Source: Anaerolineaceae bacterium (GTDB lineage Bacteria; Chloroflexota; Anaerolineae; Anaerolineales; Anaerolineaceae). From it: 20,131 nt of DNA. The stretch's first letter is position 1. Every line of letters starts with the position of its first letter. A model generated the notes under the pieces. That model saw only the letters and a program-made list of their open reading frames with translations, was not told the DNA's origin and searched no databases. The stretch lies in NCBI GenBank assembly GCA_003446605.1, contig DMDF01000137.1, positions 6,735 through 26,865 on the forward strand. Reading direction: 5' to 3'. Positions 1 to 7,161 of the stretch are shown here, piece by piece. A program made the translations under genes and the position numbers.

Positions 1-746
1 AAACTGCCTTTTCCAAATCCAGCTTGTAAAGGTAAAGTAAGATTTAAATCAAGAGGAGCCAATGGATTAACAATATCATTGCTTTCCATAGATAAAAATA
101 AGCATATCAAAGCGAATATCACAACCAACCATTTTAACCATCTACATTCAGTATCTTTTTGGAGTCGATAAATTCCAAAAACCCATTGAAGAGAAAATAA
201 TGCCACATGGACAGGTATTATGGTTATCCCAGCACGAAGTCCATATGTGACATAGCTATAAATTGAATCAGATCCAAGCGAACCTGCCATAGTAGTTTCT
301 GCTACCGAAAAACCAATTACGATTGTCAATAGCAAAAATGGAATTGCATTTTTTAACCAGGGTAAAAAGAACCATCGCATAACTACCTGCCGACGGCTCA
401 CCGGCATCTGGCAGATTAGCATAGCGTCCTGTTCCGAAAATACAATTGGACTCCGTCGCATCGCCTGCCATAATGCATGCAGATTCCATAATCCCAAAAT
501 TAATATTTCTAGAAAAGTGGCTGCACGAACCGGGTCGTTTGCGTTTATGATACCTAATAGCGCGGCTCCACCTTGCGCAAGAAGTGTCAACACTGCAAAT
601 AACCAGGCACCGAAGAAAAGAAAAAGATAGAATAAATAAACGCGATTACCAAACGAATGATCGTCCTTATCATAGAATAGGATGGACAACCAGTAAACAA
701 GCTCCCGTTCTTCTATTCGTGTGCGCAACCAATGCACAGCATTCAT
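1..746 (-). CDS. ABC-2-like exporter permease (3' end outside window)
   Basis: An open frame begins at ATG 746-744 and runs 248 codons without a stop to base 1, so the C-terminus lies outside. The protein is hydrophobic, with about five membrane segments visible (near residues 36-58, 72-92, 130-147, 160-185 and 205-221). Between the second and third lies a polar stretch reading SPIVFSEQD then MLICQMPVSRRQVV. This matches the '...D..LL..lPvsRr.v...' loop typical of ABC-2-type permeases, where it contacts the ATPase. The start is one base after the stop of the ATPase gene (TGA-G-ATG), so the two are translationally coupled and should form one transporter. The substrate cannot be told; related pairs export lipids, peptides or drugs, or act in envelope maintenance. 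The family call rests on context, hydropathy and this loop. Confidence 0.75.
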   Translation of the reverse strand, partial: MNAVHWLRTRIEERELVYWLSILFYDKDDHSFGNRVYLFYLFLFFGAWLFAVLTLLAQGGAALLGIINANDPVRAATFLEILILGLWNLHALWQAMRRSPIVFSEQDAMLICQMPVSRRQVVMRWFFLPWLKNAIPFLLLTIVIGFSVAETTMAGSLGSDSIYSYVTYGLRAGITIIPVHVALFSLQWVFGIYRLQKDTECRWLKWLVVIFALICLFLSMESNDIVNPLAPLDLNLTLPLQAGFGKGS

Positions 747-747
747 C

Positions 748-1395
748 TCAATCCGTTTCTATCAATCCGTGGTGGATTCTCAGATGACAATCTCCTAACT
801 GGGTCATTAATACCTTGTCATGAGTGGACAATAAGATTGTCACCCCTTGTTCCCGTAAATGTTGCAATTCATTCGTTAATAGTTCAACTCCTGCTGTATC
901 AAGTGCCGAAGTTGGTTCATCAAGGAGGAGCACGCTAAATGGTCGGATGAGAGCAAGTGCTAAGCCCATTTTTAAGCGCATTCCACGCGAAAAATTGTGT
1001 GGGAAGAGGTCTCTGGTTTCCCATAGATCAAGTTTTTCCAGTAATATTTGTGCCCGTTGATCGAAATTTTCCATTACACCATTTGCCATGGCTATAAATT
1101 GCAGATGTTCCCATGCAGTTAGTTCCAGATAAAAACGGGGAACATCAGGGACAAATACTAACCGACGATGAAACTCAACTTCATTTTTATAAAGGTCAAA
1201 GCCATCGACTGTCACGGTTCCACTGGACGGGCGTACTAAACCTGATACACATGAAAGGAACGTGGTTTTCCCAGAACCATTTGGCCCTGACAGCGTTGTA
1301 ATTTTCCCTGTCTTTAATTGAAATGACGTTGGAACTAAAGCTGAGAATGAATCATATTTCTTACTTAATTCCGAAACAATAAGGTTCGCAGTCAA
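748..1395 (-). CDS. ABC transporter ATP-binding protein
   Basis: This 215-residue protein is a single ABC ATPase domain that powers the membrane partner encoded just downstream. Visible motifs are Walker A GPNGSGKT (37-44), the signature helix FSRGM (135-139) in place of LSGGQ, Walker B VLLLDE (155-160), the D-loop SALD (163-166) and the switch histidine in STHD (H192). The Q-loop position reads VPDVP (83-87), with Asp where Gln is usual, as in several ABC-2 exporter ATPases. The start is TTG (1395-1393). It is preceded by a strong ribosome-binding site, GAGGGAG, six bases upstream, and no better ATG fits. The gene is first in a two-gene unit with its own promoter and a palindromic operator-like site. 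The family is certain; the substrate is unknown. Confidence 0.95.
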   Translation of the reverse strand: MTANLIVSELSKKYDSFSALVPTSFQLKTGKITTLSGPNGSGKTTFLSCVSGLVRPSSGTVTVDGFDLYKNEVEFHRRLVFVPDVPRFYLELTAWEHLQFIAMANGVMENFDQRAQILLEKLDLWETRDLFPHNFSRGMRLKMGLALALIRPFSVLLLDEPTSALDTAGVELLTNELQHLREQGVTILLSTHDKVLMTQLGDCHLRIHHGLIETD

Positions 1396-1401
1396 TGCTG
1401 T

Positions 1402-1408
1402 CTCCCTC
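1402..1408 (-). promoter_or_regulatory. Ribosome-binding site deciding a TTG start
   Basis: GAGGGAG on the minus strand sits six bases before the TTG at 1395-1393. It is strongly complementary to the 16S rRNA tail and supports the non-ATG start of the ABC ATPase. Confidence 0.75.
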
Positions 1409-1450
1409 TATAATCTTCGTTGATATTAATTCTTCACTAAAGATTTCCTA

Positions 1451-1479
1451 ATTATAATTTATTTACAAATCACTATCAG
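1451..1479 (-). promoter_or_regulatory. Sigma-70-like promoter of the ABC transporter unit
   Basis: On the minus strand a consensus -10 box TATAAT (1456-1451) lies 17 bases after CTGATA (1479-1474), which matches 4 of 6 bases of the -35 consensus. The -10 box ends 55 bases before the TTG start of the ATPase gene. The -35 box shares its first base with the adjacent palindrome, so a repressor bound there could block the polymerase. This is a prediction from sequence only. Confidence 0.55.
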
Positions 1480-1494
1480 TTAGCGTACGCTAAC
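1479..1494. promoter_or_regulatory. Perfect 16-bp palindrome, likely operator
   Basis: GTTAGCGTACGCTAAC equals its own reverse complement over all 16 bases, and the flanking bases break the symmetry. It lies directly upstream of, and touches, the -35 box of the predicted ABC promoter. Such sites are typically bound by dimeric helix-turn-helix regulators such as TetR or GntR types. No such regulator is encoded in the window, so the binding protein is unknown. Confidence 0.55.
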
Positions 1495-1495
1495 A

Positions 1496-1901
1496 TCTGC
1501 ATTACCATAATTTCATAATACAGTATTAACTCTTTAATGTCGTCTGCTTAATGAGTCTTTATTGATTTACTCCACGGATTTAAATTCCTATTCGACTTAT
1601 TCAGATACCAAATAAATATAATGAGCAGCTTGTAAAACTTTATATACCTGTAAAAAAGCGCTTGCCAATAGATGATATCCAGGATCGATTAAAACGGATT
1701 GGTATAATTAATTTTCGGAAAGACCTTCAGTTTTCCACCTACTGTTGCATAAATCATCTAGCAACCAGCATTTTCATAGTTCTTTCTAGCGAGTTGGTAT
1801 GTAACTACATAATTTTCAAATCCAGAAAGTTGCCAACGATATCTTTTTCCAAAATATTCGGGACAAAAGTGGAAAGTATATTTATTACTTAACACGTTTC
1901 G
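1496..1901. other. Gene-poor, A+T-rich interval after the kinase gene
   Basis: About 400 bases separate the end of the histidine kinase gene from the ABC operator and promoter. I see no RNA gene, no repeat array and no convincing rho-independent terminator: the only hairpin-like spot is a 4-bp AAGC/GCTT arm before a T run near 1651-1663, which is too short. A plus-strand frame starting at TTG 1662 has no ribosome-binding site and no recognisable family. A possible decayed minus-strand frame is listed separately. Confidence 0.5.
1548..1895 (-). pseudogene. Possible decayed open frame (unrecognised)
   Basis: One minus-strand frame can be read from a GTG at 1895 to a TAA at 1548 (348 bases), interrupted only by TAG at 1760-1758 and TAA at 1691-1689. 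The three pieces are 45, 22 and 46 residues. The first two have mixed, protein-like composition (for example YFGKRYRWQLSGFENYVV and ATVGGKLKVFPKINYTNP); the last is rich in aromatic and hydrophobic residues. An ATG follows the first stop directly. I recognise no family and see no ribosome-binding site. It could be the remnant of a gene that once followed the kinase, or chance openness of A+T-rich DNA. Confidence 0.15.
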
Positions 1902-4900
1902 CTAATTAATAGTATTTATTGTGGGTAAGTTTATTTGAAACAAAGTGCCTTTCCCTAATTCGCTTTCTACAGATATATTTCCTCTATGCGCTTCAACGAT
2001 GAATTTGGATATGTATAAACCCATGCCACCTTGTTTATCGTACAGATTTCCGCTTCCTTTTGGATGGTAATACTTTTCAAAAATTAATGGCAGATCTATG
2101 GATGCAATTCCCGGACCTGAATCCTGAACAAGGATCTGAATCATATCATCCTTTGTCTGTACGCTTAATTTCACAACACTGTCCATTTCAGAATATTTCA
2201 CCGCGTTGTTGACCACATTGTATAAAGCTTGCTTGATGAGTATTCGATCCCCTTTTAATGTTAATCCAGGCTGTATTCCGGTATTTTCGATCGATACTCT
2301 TTTCTGATTAGCCAGGGACTCCAGCTGTGTTTTAATTTCGGAGAGAACTTCATACAATTCAAATTCCTCTGAAGAAATCTGAATGCCGTTTTCGATCCGG
2401 TCTTCCAATAAAATCCCTTCAACGAGGGATGAAATGGTTTCCAATCCGCTTTTTATCTTTTCAAGGTAATCCTGTTGGGTAACATTTAATTCACCCACCA
2501 TAGGCAGCATTTTGGAATACCCTTGCAAGATCGTAATTGGAGACCGCAAATCGTGGCTCAACATCGTTACAAAATCACGCGTGATTTCTTCTCGTTTCTT
2601 TTCGCGGGTGATATCTTTTAACAGCATTACTGTAATTTTTCCTATTTCAGGATGATTTTCATTGAGAATGTCAATTTCATACTTCATTCCGTCATTGGTT
2701 TCTCGCGTGAGAACACTATGATCCTGGGAATAATTTTTCAGCATGATGTTGTAAATTTCATTTTGTTGAACGCGTTTCCCGATGCTGGTATGTTCTTCAG
2801 CTCCATCGAGTTTTAAAAAGGCATTGGCGGCTTTATTTCCATACAGGAGAATCTTATTGATAAACACGAACAGCGGAAAATTCAGATCGTTAAAAAGCTG
2901 TGAAAGGATCGTTTTTTCCAGCAACCATTGTTGTAATTGATCAATTTCGACCAGGTGACTTGTGAACGCATCTAATTTTCCAAGGAAATCATCCATAAAA
3001 TCCTGTGAAAATTCTTGCGTAGCCCCATAAGCCACAAATAGAAGGGCACTGCGGGTTTGGCTCATGGGTATTTTTTTTAATATAAATGCTTGGGGGAACG
3101 GCTTTCCCAATGCTCTGGTCAGCTGGTGAAAACGGTTCGCATTCCCCACTACCAGTTGATCTTGTTCTTTCCCGAGCGCCAAGATCTGTTCATTCAGATA
3201 TGCATAATCTTCTATATTTTCCACTTCAGCATGGGTATAAAGCTGGGTCGTTTCTTCACCTATGCGACTTTCAATAAAAAGTCTTACATAAATTGAATCT
3301 TGTCCAGCAAAAATCCGAAGCGCATCTTCCAACACACCACAAAATGTATCGGCATCATCATAGCTGTGCCAAAGATCAAGGAACATTTCTGTTTCTTGAT
3401 GGCGCAATTCCAACTTTTGAAAGATTTGTTTGAGTACATCTAAAAGGCTCACTACAGAATCGGGATAGGTGTTCATCCGCTGGAGACTGACATTAGCATT
3501 CGAATTCGAAGATGTAGAAAAACGCTCTGTCAGATTCACTAGCGATTTTTCCAGTTTTGCCCAACGATAGAAATAGAACCTACTGACGAGAATTGAACTT
3601 AACAGAGTAAGGAGAAAGAAAGGATAGATTTCCTCAAAAAATACCGTCAGGAAAACACTTTTATCCAGAGTAAGTTGTGTACCCCATCCCTCCAAACCCA
3701 TCGGCACATAGGTGGTAGTTGCCACTTCGGATATCTCTTGTTCATGATCCATTTCTTCCACCCATGGAATGTGAGTATCCAGCTGGGTATTTACAAATTC
3801 CAGGTGAAGCCCATTTTCACTGTACTCTGAAAGTAACGTTGAGATGGGTAGCAAAGTGGGATTGTTATAAATATCCATCCTCGCAAGAACAACACGCTGA
3901 ACGGTATCTTCATTATCGGCAACTGGGTAAAGAACACTCATATACATATTCGCCGGTTCTGCCATAGAAAAAGAGCCGAGTATTGTATTTTCTGTTAACA
4001 CATCCTGGTAAATCCAGACTTCCTGGTCGGAAATATTCAATGCTTCTTCGCTGGTCGCAGGATACGCGTATACGAGTGAACCATGAGTATCAAACAGATA
4101 AAATTCGTCTACGTTCTGGATAGGTTGAAAGAGCATCCTTACCACAGTATTCATTTCTGAAACGGTCCCGCCCAATAACGCTGATTTTGATAATTGGTCA
4201 ATGCGAATAGCGTTCGAAGTAAATGAAGATGTGAGCGCTAGGTTGATATGCTGCAAACGAGCTTCCATATCAATTCTTTGCTTTTCTAATGCATACGCCC
4301 TCGATCCATTCCACAGTACCGTTAATACGAGTAGCATTACATAGAATAAACCGACCAGATGGTAAGTTTTCTTTTGCTTAGATACTAACCGCACCGTCGC
4401 ATTTAAAGAGGTATGTTTATTCTTCTTGTTATCTTTTTGTACAAGGACTTCTGCAAGTATACCTGCCAATAGAAGCTCAATGGTGCGGCATAGATAGAAA
4501 AACCAACCATCATGGAAACCAGCATCCAACCGTAACGCAATTCCACCCTTGGCGGATGCAAAACGCTCCAGATAAAAAAGAGGAATCGCTGCAATAATTA
4601 CCAGGCTAACAAGAATAAGAGGATGATTTTGATATGGTTCAAGAAAGCTGTTCTTTTTGCGCAGGAGTATATTGAAGAGAAACCCAATTGTGCTAATTAA
4701 TAGAATTGTAAAAACGGTGTGCCCATGAAAACCGGAAAACACGATGCCCCCTGATACGGCAAGCACAACGCTTAATATTGGTTTTCCAAACACCGCTGCT
4801 GCGACCCATGGGATCGCCTGAAAGACCATCAGATAGAAATCGCTACTTCCTTGTAAAGCAGTTGGAAAAAAATGAAACTTTAATGGGAAAGCATCCACAC

Positions 4901-5105
4901 TGAAAAGCGAAGAACAAATTATCGTCAATAAGATATAGAAAACCCAATTAATGGGATTCTTTTCTAGAATGTGCTCTTCTTTATAATAACGGGAGATCAG
5001 AACGATCAGCGCCACCGTCCATGCAAAGAACAGGGTCCATTCTATCCAGCCATCAGGAATATGTATTGCATAGGTTGTTGTAATCTGCTGTAATAATAAA
5101 TCCAT
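1902..5105 (-). CDS. Large membrane sensor histidine kinase
   Basis: This 1067-residue kinase should autophosphorylate on a histidine in response to an envelope or external signal. Residues 22-222 hold about seven hydrophobic segments with no family I recognise. A further membrane segment (250-267) leads into a roughly 220-residue extracytoplasmic sensor that looks dCache-like (275-485), closed by a segment at 488-510. In the cytoplasm follow a linker, a GAF-like region (about 575-720), a PAS-like region (735-832), a HisKA domain with H851 in SHDLRSP, and a HATPase domain with the N-box NVVNNAVKYS (963-972), G1 box DSGPGI (995-1000) and G2 box GGMGL (1026-1030). All catalytic motifs look intact and there is no receiver domain. 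It is last in the long gene run, 29 bases after the Ntn hydrolase gene. The ATG has only a weak ribosome-binding site (purine-rich AAAGAAA). No partner regulator is in the window. Confidence 0.93.
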   Translation of the reverse strand: MDLLLQQITTTYAIHIPDGWIEWTLFFAWTVALIVLISRYYKEEHILEKNPINWVFYILLTIICSSLFSVDAFPLKFHFFPTALQGSSDFYLMVFQAIPWVAAAVFGKPILSVVLAVSGGIVFSGFHGHTVFTILLISTIGFLFNILLRKKNSFLEPYQNHPLILVSLVIIAAIPLFYLERFASAKGGIALRLDAGFHDGWFFYLCRTIELLLAGILAEVLVQKDNKKNKHTSLNATVRLVSKQKKTYHLVGLFYVMLLVLTVLWNGSRAYALEKQRIDMEARLQHINLALTSSFTSNAIRIDQLSKSALLGGTVSEMNTVVRMLFQPIQNVDEFYLFDTHGSLVYAYPATSEEALNISDQEVWIYQDVLTENTILGSFSMAEPANMYMSVLYPVADNEDTVQRVVLARMDIYNNPTLLPISTLLSEYSENGLHLEFVNTQLDTHIPWVEEMDHEQEISEVATTTYVPMGLEGWGTQLTLDKSVFLTVFFEEIYPFFLLTLLSSILVSRFYFYRWAKLEKSLVNLTERFSTSSNSNANVSLQRMNTYPDSVVSLLDVLKQIFQKLELRHQETEMFLDLWHSYDDADTFCGVLEDALRIFAGQDSIYVRLFIESRIGEETTQLYTHAEVENIEDYAYLNEQILALGKEQDQLVVGNANRFHQLTRALGKPFPQAFILKKIPMSQTRSALLFVAYGATQEFSQDFMDDFLGKLDAFTSHLVEIDQLQQWLLEKTILSQLFNDLNFPLFVFINKILLYGNKAANAFLKLDGAEEHTSIGKRVQQNEIYNIMLKNYSQDHSVLTRETNDGMKYEIDILNENHPEIGKITVMLLKDITREKKREEITRDFVTMLSHDLRSPITILQGYSKMLPMVGELNVTQQDYLEKIKSGLETISSLVEGILLEDRIENGIQISSEEFELYEVLSEIKTQLESLANQKRVSIENTGIQPGLTLKGDRILIKQALYNVVNNAVKYSEMDSVVKLSVQTKDDMIQILVQDSGPGIASIDLPLIFEKYYHPKGSGNLYDKQGGMGLYISKFIVEAHRGNISVESELGKGTLFQINLPTINTIN

Positions 5106-5134
5106 TGTCTGATCATTTATTTCTTTTCTTTATT

Positions 5135-6463
5135 TTATACCTGTATCCCTGCTTTCGCGTTAATTTTCCGCCAATAATTTTCGTAATAATTTGCATTTTT
5201 ATATTGAGAAGATGAGGAAGACAAAATGTCCATCCAGGAGGGATAGTGTTTTCTCTCCAAATCAAAAGCGCTTTGGCTGATCTCCAGATCGTTCATTTCA
5301 CTCCCTTTTTCTCGAGATAGTAGCATTTGCATGATTTGTTTTTCAATGTGCTCGATTTCTTGCTTCAACATAGTATGCCGTTGGTGGAATTCTTTCAATA
5401 CTGCCCTATGCTGCAACTCGTGTTGCCACCACAGAGTATCACCATCATAATAGCCACCCGGTTGCGGACCGATATCCGGTAAGCCAGCCTCCATCCATAC
5501 CGGCTTGAAAACAGATAAGCAGGGAGCAGATGTTCCGGTTACCCAATGGGTAATCCCATCAGTATTAAATTGGGAAATGAGGGAGCCAACCGTTTGGCTG
5601 TTGCGGATCGGTCCCGGAGCAGCATGCATACAGATATTCCAGGCTGTTAAAGATCGATCCGGGTAGGTGTGACGGGGATTCATAGCATGTGAACGAAGTA
5701 GATCTTTCATAAAATCCAGATCAATAGACCCACGTTTTTCACCCAACTGCCCCATCACGAAATTCCGCCGTTCACGTCCCTGGCTAAATTTTGTGTAAAT
5801 CGAATCAGAAAATGTTTGTGCAAAATCGAAATCCTTATCACTTGAACACCATTTCCTTCCAATGGCATATTTGATAAGGTCATCTGAGATCATATCCCAT
5901 TCGCTCGTAATGCTGGGAGCATTGGAAATGGCATAGAAATCCACCACCTTTTTCGCAATCCACATCTTTTGAACAGTTTCAAGCACATAGGCTTCATATT
6001 CATCCATAATGAGGAAGCTGTTGTGATAATACAAACCATGTTCGTGGCTGCAATTACCACTTTGCCCGTAAGTCTGCAGGATTGTGGTGATAGTATCCAG
6101 TGCAGAACGGGCAGAATTGGAACGTTCTAACGCCAGGCGCACATAATCCATGCCGATCAGACCCGCTTCTTTTTTCGCCGCTACCTTTGTGAATATCGCT
6201 TCATTACCAATCACAACACCACACTCATTGGCTCCCATTTCGGCACCCCACATCCAGTAAGGTTTTGAGAGCAGCACCTGATAGGTATGCTCCACTTGTG
6301 GGATTTCTATGTAGGTACAGCGCAGGCTGGAATTGACTACATGATCTTGTGCCGGTATCATCACCAGCTGCTGCGCTTCGTTGGGCTCTCTGTCGGAATT
6401 TTTGGCAAAAAAAGCTTCTCTGAACTTGGTGACGCATGGTAATGCAACGCAAGTATCGCACAT
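5135..6463 (-). CDS. C69/secernin-like Ntn hydrolase
   Basis: This 442-residue protein belongs to the peptidase C69/secernin group of N-terminal nucleophile amidohydrolases. It starts MCDTCVALP, so Cys2, exposed once Met is removed, is the probable catalytic nucleophile; Cys5 is an alternative. Family landmarks are KNSDREPNEAQ (21-31), WGAEMGANECGVVIGNEA (72-89), YAISNAP (177-183), a block with CMHAAPGP and QTVGS (278-294), and WVTGTSAPCLSVFKPVW (307-323). A probable coiled coil lies at 354-382, and a serine run (415-419) precedes a charged tail. There is no signal peptide, so it should be cytoplasmic. Relatives include dipeptidases and other C-N amide hydrolases; the substrate here is unknown. 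The start has a good AAGGAG site that overlaps the cmk stop codon, with a gap of five bases, so translation is probably coupled. Confidence 0.85.
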   Translation of the reverse strand: MCDTCVALPCVTKFREAFFAKNSDREPNEAQQLVMIPAQDHVVNSSLRCTYIEIPQVEHTYQVLLSKPYWMWGAEMGANECGVVIGNEAIFTKVAAKKEAGLIGMDYVRLALERSNSARSALDTITTILQTYGQSGNCSHEHGLYYHNSFLIMDEYEAYVLETVQKMWIAKKVVDFYAISNAPSITSEWDMISDDLIKYAIGRKWCSSDKDFDFAQTFSDSIYTKFSQGRERRNFVMGQLGEKRGSIDLDFMKDLLRSHAMNPRHTYPDRSLTAWNICMHAAPGPIRNSQTVGSLISQFNTDGITHWVTGTSAPCLSVFKPVWMEAGLPDIGPQPGGYYDGDTLWWQHELQHRAVLKEFHQRHTMLKQEIEHIEKQIMQMLLSREKGSEMNDLEISQSAFDLERKHYPSWMDILSSSSSQYKNANYYENYWRKINAKAGIQV

Positions 6464-6468
6464 TGTTC

Positions 6469-7146
6469 CTACTCCTTGATGAAAGATAGTATCTCTTCGA
6501 CAACCTCATCTACAGTTTTATGATCTGTGCTGATAACAACAGCATCCTCAGCAGGTTTGAGAGGGGCTAATTTTCGTGAGGAATCAACCTTATCGCGCTC
6601 TTCTAAAGAATGTTGAATATCTGCCAGATCAACTTTTTTCCCACTGGCTTTATCCTCCAGGTAGCGTCTTCTGGCTCGTTCTTCAACCGATGCCACCAGA
6701 AAAAATTTGTAAGCCGCGTCCGGTAAAACTACCGTTCCGATATCTCTCCCGACCATCACGATCTTTCCTCGTTCACCGATTTCCCGCTGTTTTTGGGTCA
6801 AAGCCCGCCGAACACGTTGATAGGTAGATACCAGCGAGACATTATCGCGAACCACGTCTTCTCGCAGTTTCCAGGTGGCATCTTTCCCATCCACAAAAAC
6901 ATCATACTGGCGACCATCATCCTGGCTGGGGGAAAATATCTCGATTTGAATATTTTCTGCTTTCTCACTGACCCGTTCTTCGTTATGGGGGTCGATCCCT
7001 GCTTCCACCACTGCCAGGGCTACCGCTCGATACATAACCCCCGTATCAAGAAATTGCAAATCCAACATCTCGGCTAGTTTTTTTCCAACCGTTGTTTTGC
7101 CAGAAGCCACCGGTCCATCAATCGTGATCACATTGTTTAATTTCAT
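6469..7146 (-). CDS. cmk: Cytidylate kinase
   Basis: The enzyme phosphorylates CMP and dCMP to their diphosphates with ATP, in the cytoplasm, for nucleotide salvage and for CTP and dCTP supply. At 225 residues it has the normal family length. Visible motifs are the P-loop GPVASGKT (11-18), the nucleotide-binding DTGVMYRA (34-41), GRDIGTVVLPDA (133-144), the arginine-rich lid ERARRRY (156-162), and SLEERDKVDSSR with APLKPAEDAVV (180-204), all typical of Cmk. It sits between a membrane glycosyltransferase gene and the Ntn hydrolase gene, with gaps of 15 and 5 bases, so it is probably co-transcribed with envelope genes. CTP is also needed to activate several envelope sugars and lipids, but a direct link is only an inference. 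The ribosome-binding site GAAGGA is close to the ATG. Confidence 0.97.
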   Translation of the reverse strand: MKLNNVITIDGPVASGKTTVGKKLAEMLDLQFLDTGVMYRAVALAVVEAGIDPHNEERVSEKAENIQIEIFSPSQDDGRQYDVFVDGKDATWKLREDVVRDNVSLVSTYQRVRRALTQKQREIGERGKIVMVGRDIGTVVLPDAAYKFFLVASVEERARRRYLEDKASGKKVDLADIQHSLEERDKVDSSRKLAPLKPAEDAVVISTDHKTVDEVVEEILSFIKE

Positions 7147-7161
7147 TAATCCTTCACCAGG

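Noticed and set aside
1651..1663. Short AAGCGCTT with adjacent T run as a terminator of the kinase operon
   Set aside because: The stem is only four base pairs with no loop, too weak for a rho-independent terminator.
1662..1892. Plus-strand 76-codon frame in the gene-poor interval
   Set aside because: It begins at TTG, has no ribosome-binding site or recognisable family, and may only be the mirror of the possible decayed minus-strand frame.
3071..3078. Run of eight T (A on the coding strand) in the kinase gene
   Set aside because: Such runs are common in A+T-rich Lys codons; the frame is intact and the position, in the GAF-like region, gives no reason to suspect phase variation.
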